Shown piece by piece: positions 1-5,305 of a DNA stretch of 5,305 nt. A program made the position numbers and the translations under genes. The notes beneath the pieces were generated by a model. That model did not search any database. It had not been told where the DNA came from and saw only the letters and a list, made by a program, of their open reading frames with translations. This DNA is from an uncultured Eubacteriales bacterium (GTDB lineage: Bacteria; Bacillota; Clostridia; Peptostreptococcales; Anaerovoracaceae). How positions within the stretch are numbered: the first letter of the stretch is position 1; each line of letters begins with the position of its first letter. The stretch covers positions 1 to 5,305 of the forward strand of contig CACXFN010000143.1 of assembly GCA_902766915.1 (NCBI GenBank), given 5' to 3'.

Positions 1-884
1 ATTCGGACCAATTGCTAGATAGTAGCGCCAACAAAGATGGTGCGTCGGAAAACCAGGATAAGGCTCTTCCGGAGACCGGAGCGACATATAGGGTGCGCTT
101 CGCTTTTATGAAGGACCGGGTTTTAGTATTGGTTGATACCAGCGGAGAAGGACTTCATAAAAGAGGTTACAGAGTTTCAAATGTGGATGCACCAATCAAG
201 GAGACGCTGGCTGCAGCCTTGGTTCAACTTTCCTTTTGGAGGGCAGGAAGAATCCTGGTTGATCCATGTTGCGGGTCCGGAACTATAGGAATCGAGGCTG
301 CGCTAATCGGAATGAATATTGCTCCCGGGCTCTCCAGGAAATTTGTTTCAGAGGAATGGGATTTGGATGACGATTGGAATTCCGCCTGGAAGGGGGAACG
401 TAAAGCCGCATATGCCGCAATAGACTATGATAGGGATATCGATATCACAATTGGTGATATCGATCCTAAGACCATTGTTGCAGCAAAGGAAAATGCAGAG
501 GCTGCCGGTGTGGACGACCAGATAGAATTCGTAACGGGCGACATGGCTGCGCTAAAAGTAGTCGGAAAGAAACGTTTGGAAGGTGAAAGTCATTCGTCTG
601 AAGATGAATCCCGGGAACCGGGTGATATTCCTACTGAAGGTATAATAATCTGCAATCCTCCCTACGGTGAACGTATAGGAGAAAAAAGAGAAATCGAAAA
701 GGTATATAAATCTCTTCGTGAATTCCACGAGGAGAATCCAACATGGTCGCTCTTCATGATAACCTCGGACAAGGATGCGGAGAGCAAGGTGTTTGGTAGA
801 CCGGCAGACCGCCGCCGCAAGCTATATAATGGAATGATTGAAACGACATATTATCAGTTCCACGGAGAAAGAACGGGCAAGTAG
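1..884 (+). CDS. rlmL: RlmL/YpsC-family THUMP-associated class I SAM-dependent RNA methyltransferase, 5'-truncated by window edge
   Basis: The frame is open from base 3 to the TAG at 882-884. No start is visible: the TTG at 12 is an internal codon without a ribosome binding site, so the N-terminal THUMP part lies upstream. Visible landmarks are the family linker (VRFAFMKDRV, then DTSGEGLHKRGYR, then APIKETLAAALV), SAM-binding motif I DPCCGSGTIG at 261-290, the acidic motif GDIDP near 453-467, the catalytic NPPYGER at 654-674, and the C-terminal RRKLYNGMIETTYYQF signature. Members of this family methylate the N2 of guanine in RNA in the cytoplasm; E. coli RlmL makes m2G2445 of 23S rRNA. The exact target here is inferred, and the symbol stands for the family. 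Two hydrophilic stretches look inserted relative to typical YpsC proteins: about 15-80 and about 560-640 (KKRLEGESHSSEDESREP). The family call is firm; the site specificity is not. Confidence 0.9.
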   Translation, partial: SDQLLDSSANKDGASENQDKALPETGATYRVRFAFMKDRVLVLVDTSGEGLHKRGYRVSNVDAPIKETLAAALVQLSFWRAGRILVDPCCGSGTIGIEAALIGMNIAPGLSRKFVSEEWDLDDDWNSAWKGERKAAYAAIDYDRDIDITIGDIDPKTIVAAKENAEAAGVDDQIEFVTGDMAALKVVGKKRLEGESHSSEDESREPGDIPTEGIIICNPPYGERIGEKREIEKVYKSLREFHEENPTWSLFMITSDKDAESKVFGRPADRRRKLYNGMIETTYYQFHGERTGK

Positions 885-998
885 AGGCGCGTTTAACCGA
901 CGACACATTTACAATCTATAGAAATAACAACCAAAACAAATAACAACCAAAACAATTGTAAGTTGAAATCAGAAACAATCTGAAAACAGAAATAATCA
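885..998 (+). other. Intergenic spacer and A/C-rich leader upstream of the U32 gene
   Basis: This 114-bp gap shows no rho-independent terminator after the methyltransferase gene, so read-through into the U32 gene is possible. From about 921 to the start codon the + strand is strongly A-rich and poor in G, which would give a largely unstructured leader. The only local hairpin seen is TCAGA/TCTGA at 969-983 with loop AACAA, ending about 15 nt before the start codon. No AGGAGG-like sequence lies 5-12 nt before the ATG at 999. A promoter with TTTAAC (892-897), a 17-bp spacer and TCTATA (915-920) can be drawn, but its -35 box is poor. Confidence 0.5.
922..953 (+). repeat. Perfect 16-bp tandem repeat (2 copies)
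   Basis: The unit AAATAACAACCAAAAC occurs at 922-937 and again, identically, at 938-953. The 8-bp palindrome ACAATTGT (952-959) overlaps the end of the second copy. The repeat lies 45 bp before the U32 start codon, inside the presumed leader. Its function is unknown: it could be a recent duplication, a protein binding site on DNA, or an unstructured A/C-rich RNA element. Confidence 0.9.
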
Positions 999-3296
999 AT
1001 GAGCAATAAGGGGAAAGAAAAAAAGAATAAAAAACGCATTCCCGAACTTCTGGCCCCCGCAGGTAGCAAGGAGGCTTTTATTGCTGCGGTTGAAGCGGGT
1101 GCCGATGCAATATACTGCGGCGGGAAACTCTTTAATGCCAGGATGTCCGCAGATAATTTTGATTTAGATGAAATGGCAGAGGCTGTGGCGTTCGCTCACA
1201 AGAGATTGGTCAAGGTCTATGTGACGGTGAACACTCTAATAAAGGATGAGGAAATCGAAGAGGCGCTTAGATATGCGGAGAAACTTTGGGAGATAGGAGT
1301 CGATGCTCTAATTCTTCAGGATATAGGACTCGCTTATCTAATTAATAGATGTCTTCCGGATTTTCCGATTCATTTGTCCACTCAGGGAACTATATATAAT
1401 TTGGATGGGGTTCGTGCAGCGGCAAAGCTTGGATTTAGCCGCGTGGTGCTGGCCAGGGAACTCTCTCTTGACGAAATAAAAGCTGTAACCGAAGGGACCA
1501 CGGTAGAGATAGAAGTTTTCTGCCACGGGGCACTTTGCTATTGCTATTCGGGGCAGTGCCAGATGAGCAGAGCCATAGGTGGAAGAAGCGCAAACCGGGG
1601 TGCCTGCGCGCAGCCTTGCAGAATGAAATACGAGGAAGGCTTCAGCCTAAGTCCCAAAGATTTTTCTTCAATTGATTATCTGGCAGAGTTCCGAGATGCC
1701 GGCGTCAGGTCATTAAAGATAGAAGGAAGGATGAAGTCTCCGGAATACGTGGCGACGGTCGTGTCGATATACAGAAAGTATCTGGATGAGCTTTATATAA
1801 AAGGAAGCTATAAACTTTCTTCCGAGGACAGAAAGAAACTGGCTCAGGCCTTTAGCCGCGGATTTACAGATTTGAATCTGAATGGAAATGAGGCTGAGGA
1901 GGACATAATGTCCGGCTCCTCTCCTAAGAACAAAGGCCTGGAAGTCGGCAGCGTCATCTCCCAGAAATCCATCGGGAAGAAGGGGGGAAAGAAAAGAGGA
2001 GAGAAAACAGGGAAGAGCGATCGCTACATTTTAGAGGTAGATTTGATAGAAGAATTAAGCCTGGGAGATATTCTGGAAATCGAGGGTTATCCCGATTCGT
2101 CCTTTACTCTTACATATTTGGAAAAGGCTGGCGCACATTATCTTCTTGGCGATATAAAGACCTTGGTTAAACCCGAAAGTAAGGTCAACAGACTTGTTTC
2201 CGCGGAACTAAACCGGGATGCATCCATATACTTTAAATCAAAGGATTGGACGGGCGGCAAATATATAAGGAAGGTTCCGCTGGAAATAGATGCCACGGGA
2301 ACAGCCTCCGGGAGCATTAAGATTACATTTAAGGAACCAATAACCGGAATGCTTGCGAAGGTCGAGCTTACGGGAATTGAAAGAAGCAGTGATGAAGCTG
2401 ATTGCCGTGAGCGAATAGTTTCCTCGTTAAGCAAATTGGGAGGAAGTGCCTTCGATGCTTCAGGCATCAGGATGCACGGTGACTTTTGTTTTATTCTTCC
2501 GGTTAAGGAAATAAACGCCCTTCGCCGCGAGGCCGTAGCACTGCTGGAGGAAAAGTTAATCGGCAGGCGAGAAGCAATCGATATCGAAAAAGCTTTAGCT
2601 GAGAGCAAGATAGAAATCGAGAACGCTGGAGATACGTTCGAGTTTTATCTGTACGAGGTTCCTAATAAAAAGGATAATCCCGAATTCTTTAATGGGCTTG
2701 GCGGGCTTTTGGAAACTGTCCGTGATAAGGGTATGACCCCTGCGGTTTTATTCCCTGCTGCTGAGATAGATAAGGTTGACGCAGGTCTAAAGGAGCTTGC
2801 AGATTCTTTAGACGCGCAGCTTGTCCCCTATGTAAGCAATGTATCCAGGGGAAAAGAGGATGAACTAATTCAGGCAAACCGGGAAGAAATAATGAGGTTC
2901 TGCAAGGAGCATGATGCACCGATTTATTTAGGCAATCTTTCTCAGATTGAACTGCTCTCCGGCTTTGCTAATGAAGGCGTGGAGCTAAGATATGACTTCG
3001 GAGTAAACGTATACAACAAATGGGCGGCAGTTGCGGTAGCGAGTCTGGGATTAAAGGAAGGTGCTCCATCTCTGGAAGTGGATGACTATCATTTTGGATC
3101 GAAACCTCTCATGATAATAGGACACGATAATCCGCTAAGTGAAATTCAGGATAAGCGAGGCCGCAGATACATGCTTATGAAACCGTGGTATTCGGATCAG
3201 GTGCGCCTGGTTGAGAATGCGCCTGATTCCCTTGATGATGCACTGAGCACAGCAAGTGGGAAGACAAATGAGTTTATAAGATATTATGTCATTTAA
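999..3296 (+). CDS. U32 family protein (RlhA-like, DUF3656-type), probable Fe-S dependent RNA hydroxylase annotated as peptidase U32
   Basis: The 765-residue protein opens with a basic tail (residues 2-13) and then the U32 hallmark PELLAPAGSKEAFIAAVEAGADAIY (about 15-39). The U32 barrel runs to about residue 290. Its signature at 175-208 reads CHGALC, SGQC, then GGRSANRGACAQPCR. C180, C187, C203 and C207 are the likely cluster ligands; C175 and C182 are further cysteines. Residues about 310-410 look like a beta-rich insert, about 420-540 resemble DUF3656, and about 545-765 form the C-terminal part. Characterised bacterial U32 proteins include RlhA (ho5C2501 of 23S rRNA), TrhP (ho5U34 of tRNA) and UbiU/UbiV, which carry 4Fe-4S clusters. 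The peptidase label is historical. The multi-domain layout favours an RlhA-like role, by inference. A lysine-rich stretch (about 321-342) looks like a lineage insertion. The ATG at 999 was chosen because conserved sequence starts soon after it, although it lacks a visible Shine-Dalgarno. Confidence 0.92.
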   Translation: MSNKGKEKKNKKRIPELLAPAGSKEAFIAAVEAGADAIYCGGKLFNARMSADNFDLDEMAEAVAFAHKRLVKVYVTVNTLIKDEEIEEALRYAEKLWEIGVDALILQDIGLAYLINRCLPDFPIHLSTQGTIYNLDGVRAAAKLGFSRVVLARELSLDEIKAVTEGTTVEIEVFCHGALCYCYSGQCQMSRAIGGRSANRGACAQPCRMKYEEGFSLSPKDFSSIDYLAEFRDAGVRSLKIEGRMKSPEYVATVVSIYRKYLDELYIKGSYKLSSEDRKKLAQAFSRGFTDLNLNGNEAEEDIMSGSSPKNKGLEVGSVISQKSIGKKGGKKRGEKTGKSDRYILEVDLIEELSLGDILEIEGYPDSSFTLTYLEKAGAHYLLGDIKTLVKPESKVNRLVSAELNRDASIYFKSKDWTGGKYIRKVPLEIDATGTASGSIKITFKEPITGMLAKVELTGIERSSDEADCRERIVSSLSKLGGSAFDASGIRMHGDFCFILPVKEINALRREAVALLEEKLIGRREAIDIEKALAESKIEIENAGDTFEFYLYEVPNKKDNPEFFNGLGGLLETVRDKGMTPAVLFPAAEIDKVDAGLKELADSLDAQLVPYVSNVSRGKEDELIQANREEIMRFCKEHDAPIYLGNLSQIELLSGFANEGVELRYDFGVNVYNKWAAVAVASLGLKEGAPSLEVDDYHFGSKPLMIIGHDNPLSEIQDKRGRRYMLMKPWYSDQVRLVENAPDSLDDALSTASGKTNEFIRYYVI

Positions 3297-3308
3297 TGCT
3301 AAGATGAT

Positions 3309-3333
3309 TTGACGTAATGCAAGTTGTTATGAT
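3309..3333 (+). promoter_or_regulatory. Candidate extended -10 promoter for the PstS-like gene
   Basis: TGTTATGAT at 3325-3333 matches the extended -10 form TGn-TATNAT. A TTGACG at 3309-3314 resembles a -35 box but leaves only 13 bp of spacing, too short for normal use, so the promoter would depend on the extended -10. A start near 3340 would give a leader of about 24 nt that includes the ribosome binding site. It lies in the 67-bp gap after the U32 gene, which has no visible terminator, so co-transcription is also possible. Confidence 0.45.
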
Positions 3334-3351
3334 GTGAGCTTGTTCGGCGTG

Positions 3352-3358
3352 AAAGGAA
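3352..3358 (+). promoter_or_regulatory. Ribosome binding site of the PstS-like gene
   Basis: AAAGGAA lies 5 nt before the ATG at 3364, with the GG core 7 nt before it, a usable Shine-Dalgarno that supports this start. It contrasts with the U32 gene upstream, which has no comparable sequence. Confidence 0.7.
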
Positions 3359-3363
3359 ATTAA

Positions 3364-4950
3364 ATGGATAATCTAAATGCTAGTTTTGAGGTGGATGACC
3401 ATAAGAAAACTCCTAAGAGAAAACGAAGAATCGGATGCATAATAGCTTTTGTTATAGTGCTTATTGCTGCGCTTGTTATTATGGCCCCGGTTCTTTTCCT
3501 ATACTTTAGTTCCATCAATTATGATTATCAGATGGAGAAGTATGGTGGGCATGGCTTTGATTATATGGGCGGTTATTCATCTACTGATTTCACCGGATAT
3601 CATGTTTATGATGGAGAAAAACTGGTTGAGATGGATCATCCTGCAGAATTTATGATAGAGAATATCGAGGATATGCCTGTTCTGGATGGTGCAGAGGCCT
3701 GCTATCCCGTTTATACAGCGGTAGCAAAAGCACTATATAAGGACATAGATAAGATAGAAGAAGAGGTCCTCGTTAACGCAGATGAGTTGGATTATCAACA
3801 ATCCGATTGGTACTATAACAATGGAAGAGTTGTAACCTTTACCAATACAGTCTATGGATACGAGCGGCTGATACAGGGTGAGGTTGATCTAATCTTTGCT
3901 GCACGCCCATCATCCAAAATGAAGGACTTCGCGCATTGGTACAATGAACAGATTGTTTCCATACCTATAGGAAGGGAAGCGTTTGTCTTCTTTGTTGAAA
4001 AGGATAATCCGGTAGACAATCTGACTGCTGATCAGGCCAGAAAAATATATAGTGGTGAAATAAAGAATTGGAAAGAGGTTGGAGGAAAGAATCAGGAGAT
4101 AATCGCCTTCCAAAGACCGGAGGAGTCAGGGTCTCAGGTTATGATGAAATATTTCATGGGGGATGTGCCTTTGATGGAACCTGACACTTTCTCCGTTGTG
4201 GATGCTATGGGGGGAGTTTTAGAGAACGTAAAGGAATACAGGAATGAAAAGGGCGCCATAGGTTACACATTCCAATACTTTCTCGCCGGACTTCAGCAAG
4301 AGAAGGATGTTAAGATGCTATCCATCGATGGGGTCTATCCTTCTGTCGATAATATAAAGAATTGCACATATCCTGTAACAGTCAGCCTGGTAGTTGCGAA
4401 GCTGGCATCAAATGACGATGAAAACGTACAAAAGGTAGTTGACTTCCTTCTATCAAAGGATGGACAGGAAATAATAGAGAGAACAGGCTACGGCCCCCTT
4501 AGTATAGATGAAAGCGGTAAAGCAATTAGCGAACCCATAGTAGAGAACGAGCTTCCGGAGAGCGCAACTTATGTCCTGGATAGTGACGAGGGAGAAATGA
4601 GTTTGCTTATGACGGGAGGAAAGATAGAGCCCTTGTATGATGAAATAATCGGTGAGGAGGTTCAAGGCATACAAGCCGGCATCATGGAACTACATCATAA
4701 AGGTAAGATCAGAAAGTTCGATTACTACTGGGAAGGAGAGGAGCGTTTCTCGGTACACTATTTAGGGAGAAATAACGAAGAGTTCCCCCTGTTCTATTTT
4801 TCCTTCAAAAAGAATGACTCGGATAATACGATCACAATAACAGAGGTTGATTTCGATTACGACCTTATAAAGGAATCCGAAGTCTGGGCAAAAGGGGAAA
4901 TAACCGAGGCGGATTTCATCAAAGTGGGGGATAGATTTAAGGTTCAATAA
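3364..4950 (+). CDS. Membrane-anchored PstS-like substrate-binding protein with extra C-terminal region
   Basis: The protein has 528 residues. Residues 1-22 are polar and end in a basic cluster (KKTPKRKRR). Residues about 23-48 form one hydrophobic segment without a lipobox, which predicts a signal anchor with the rest outside the cell. Residues about 100-385 resemble PstS-type periplasmic-binding proteins: DGAEACYPVY (108-117) in the place of the phosphate-loop DGSTS-like motif, GEVDLIFAARPSS (172-184), LTADQARKIYSGEIKNWKEVGG (220-241), RPEESGSQ (251-258) and GAIGYTF (297-303), then SKDGQEIIERTGYGPL. Canonical PstS proteins bind phosphate for the PstCAB transporter. The altered first loop and the lack of an obvious aspartate in AARPSS make phosphate binding uncertain. 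Residues about 400-528 form an acidic region rich in aromatic residues that I do not recognise. No pstC, pstA, pstB or phoU gene adjoins it in the window, so it may be a stand-alone receptor or sensor. It has its own ribosome binding site and probably its own promoter. Confidence 0.85.
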   Translation: MDNLNASFEVDDHKKTPKRKRRIGCIIAFVIVLIAALVIMAPVLFLYFSSINYDYQMEKYGGHGFDYMGGYSSTDFTGYHVYDGEKLVEMDHPAEFMIENIEDMPVLDGAEACYPVYTAVAKALYKDIDKIEEEVLVNADELDYQQSDWYYNNGRVVTFTNTVYGYERLIQGEVDLIFAARPSSKMKDFAHWYNEQIVSIPIGREAFVFFVEKDNPVDNLTADQARKIYSGEIKNWKEVGGKNQEIIAFQRPEESGSQVMMKYFMGDVPLMEPDTFSVVDAMGGVLENVKEYRNEKGAIGYTFQYFLAGLQQEKDVKMLSIDGVYPSVDNIKNCTYPVTVSLVVAKLASNDDENVQKVVDFLLSKDGQEIIERTGYGPLSIDESGKAISEPIVENELPESATYVLDSDEGEMSLLMTGGKIEPLYDEIIGEEVQGIQAGIMELHHKGKIRKFDYYWEGEERFSVHYLGRNNEEFPLFYFSFKKNDSDNTITITEVDFDYDLIKESEVWAKGEITEADFIKVGDRFKVQ

Positions 4951-5030
4951 TAATGAGAATTTGGGTTCAACCTCTAATTGTATTTTGGGATAGAATCATT
5001 TAGAACAAGTGGAGTTTGTTTGGCAAATAT

Positions 5031-5065
5031 CTTCAAAAAATATTTTTAAAAAAAACACAAAAAAG
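5031..5065 (+). promoter_or_regulatory. A-tract UP-like region upstream of promoter
   Basis: This stretch is almost all A and T, with runs of 6, 5 (T), 8 and 6 identical bases, and includes the 12-bp palindrome AAAAATATTTTT at 5036-5047. It ends just before a consensus -35 box at 5069, the position where UP elements contact the alpha subunit of RNA polymerase. The AT-only palindrome is too weak to serve as a terminator, and no T-run follows it on the + strand. The UP role is inferred from position and composition. Confidence 0.5.
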
Positions 5066-5068
5066 TTG

Positions 5069-5097
5069 TTGACACCTATTATTCGATGTGATATTAT
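5069..5097 (+). promoter_or_regulatory. Strong sigma-A-type promoter with extended -10
   Basis: TTGACA (5069-5074) is a perfect -35 box. The spacer is exactly 17 bp, and TATTAT (5092-5097) is a five-of-six -10 box preceded by TGA (5089-5091), giving an extended -10. Transcription should start near 5103-5105. An overlapping TATGAT at 5095-5100 is a second possible -10 with a 20-bp spacer. No gene begins soon after, which implies a leader of about 190 nt or more, or a non-coding RNA. Confidence 0.85.
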
Positions 5098-5102
5098 GAT
5101 TG

Positions 5103-5230
5103 AGCTGTCGAAAAGCACAGATGTGGTTTAAGGCGGCCAAAACACAAGGAATTGCAACGCTTTCGGCGATACAATAACTTGTGGGGTCAAACAAAAAATA
5201 TTCGATATTTAGTGGTTGGCCCAAAGAACC
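5103..5230 (+). ncRNA. Candidate structured 5' leader or small RNA, class not recognised
   Basis: The segment begins at the predicted transcription start and folds by eye as follows. A 5' hairpin pairs CTGT (5105-5108) with ACAG (5117-5120). A closing helix pairs GGCCAA (5135-5140) with TTGGCC (5216-5221), with possible extension GGTT (5125-5128) to AACC (5227-5230). Inside it one hairpin pairs CACAAG (5143-5148) with CTTGTG (5178-5183), ATTG (5151-5154) with CAAT (5172-5175) and CGC (5158-5160) with GCG (5166-5168), separated by symmetric 2x2 and 3x3 internal loops. A second hairpin pairs AAATAT (5196-5201) with ATATTT (5205-5210). It matches no riboswitch or housekeeping RNA I know. No terminator follows, so a leader is more likely than a finished small RNA. 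Confidence 0.5.
5196..5210. repeat. 15-bp inverted repeat AAATAT-TCG-ATATTT
   Basis: This perfect 6-bp inverted repeat around a 3-bp centre is either the second internal hairpin of the RNA candidate or a DNA operator. Its core TATTCGAT (5199-5206) also occurs at 5080-5087, in the spacer between the -35 and -10 boxes of the upstream promoter. Confidence 0.6.
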
Positions 5231-5254
5231 TAGAAAATCTCATAGCAAAGAAAA

Positions 5255-5273
5255 AGTCAAAATAAAAATGACT
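5255..5273 (+). repeat. Short inverted repeat AGTCA/TGACT
   Basis: AGTCA (5255-5259) pairs with TGACT (5269-5273) across an A-rich 9-nt loop. CAT (5241-5243) and ATG (5274-5276) could add pairs around a large bulge, or CATAG (5241-5245) could pair with CTATG (5272-5276) instead. The stem is only 5 bp with two G-C pairs. It is not a + strand terminator because no T-run follows. It may be a weak hairpin near the start of the next gene. Confidence 0.35.
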
Positions 5274-5305
5274 ATGCACAAGAATCAGAAATGGTAAAGT
5301 GTATG

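Larger units (their letters stand above)
4951..5305. other. 355-bp non-coding stretch with promoter and structured RNA candidate
   Basis: No convincing protein gene lies here on either strand. The part from 4951 to about 5030 shows nothing clear: no hairpin followed by a T-run, hence no rho-independent terminator for the PstS-like gene, only a short GGTT-C-AACC inverted repeat near 4965-4973. The rest holds A-tracts, a strong promoter and a foldable transcript, listed separately. The tail from 5231 to 5305 is A-rich and reaches the right edge with no identified gene start. Confidence 0.7.

Noticed and set aside
2138..2608. 156-codon minus-strand ORF inside the U32 gene
   Set aside because: It is antisense to a well-supported conserved gene, with serine-rich low-complexity content expected of a shadow frame.
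4941..4973. Repeated GGTTCAA (4941-4947 and 4965-4971) and the GGTT-C-AACC inverted repeat as a terminator
   Set aside because: The inverted repeat has a 1-nt centre that cannot form a stable RNA hairpin, and no T-run follows it.
5121..5177. 18-codon ORF starting ATG TGG TTT just after the strong promoter, a possible leader peptide
   Set aside because: It has no Shine-Dalgarno, its composition is unremarkable, and it overlaps the base-paired region, which explains the sequence better. It would merit return if homologues keep the frame.
5033..5224. 63-codon minus-strand ORF
   Set aside because: It lies wholly over the promoter and RNA candidate, has no recognisable protein features, and the other strand carries a much stronger signal.
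5135..5230. Retron-type or other reverse-transcriptase-linked ncRNA
   Set aside because: No clear flanking a1/a2 inverted repeats with a branching guanosine and no reverse transcriptase gene in the window; the fold alone is not enough.
5244..5276. Rho-independent terminator on the minus strand (AGTCA/TGACT followed by T-rich sequence)
   Set aside because: The stem is only 5 bp with two G-C pairs, and no minus-strand gene is visible to need it.
5268..5305. Possible gene starts at the right edge: a 9-codon ORF from ATG 5268 and open frames from ATG 5291 and ATG 5303
   Set aside because: None has a ribosome binding site. The first stops at 5295-5297, and the others run off the window after at most five codons, so no start can be supported.

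Overview
The window looks like a chromosomal segment of a low-to-moderate GC anaerobic Firmicute, most plausibly a member of Lachnospiraceae/Clostridia (Butyrivibrio-like). This rests on protein style only: a YpsC-type THUMP methyltransferase, a long U32 protein with a DUF3656-like middle, a membrane-anchored PstS-like binding protein, frequent ATA and AGA codons, and A/T-rich spacers with sigma-A-type promoters. The taxon is an inference.

All three recognisable genes lie on the + strand. Bases 1-884 hold the 3' part of an RlmL/YpsC-family RNA methyltransferase whose THUMP half lies upstream of the window. A 114-bp spacer (885-998) holds a perfect 16-bp tandem repeat and an A/C-rich leader with no visible Shine-Dalgarno. 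Bases 999-3296 encode a 765-residue U32 family protein with a cysteine cluster typical of the Fe-S U32 hydroxylases (RlhA/TrhP type). After 67 bp with a probable extended -10 promoter, 3364-4950 encodes a PstS-like solute-binding protein with one N-terminal membrane segment and an extra C-terminal region of about 125 residues.

The last 355 bp (4951-5305) contain no convincing gene. They do hold the strongest regulatory signal in the window: A-tract DNA, then a near-consensus promoter (TTGACA, 17 bp, TGA-TATTAT), then about 128 nt that fold by eye into a 5' hairpin and a closed domain with two internal hairpins. No terminator follows, so this is more likely the structured 5' leader of a gene beyond the right edge than a finished small RNA. 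I do not recognise it as a known riboswitch or RNA class.

Functionally, the first two genes may both modify 23S rRNA near the peptidyl transferase centre, if their E. coli counterparts RlmL (m2G2445) and RlhA (ho5C2501) are a guide. The binding-protein gene appears to be a separate transcription unit facing outside the cell. No mobile element, CRISPR array, tRNA or rRNA gene was seen.
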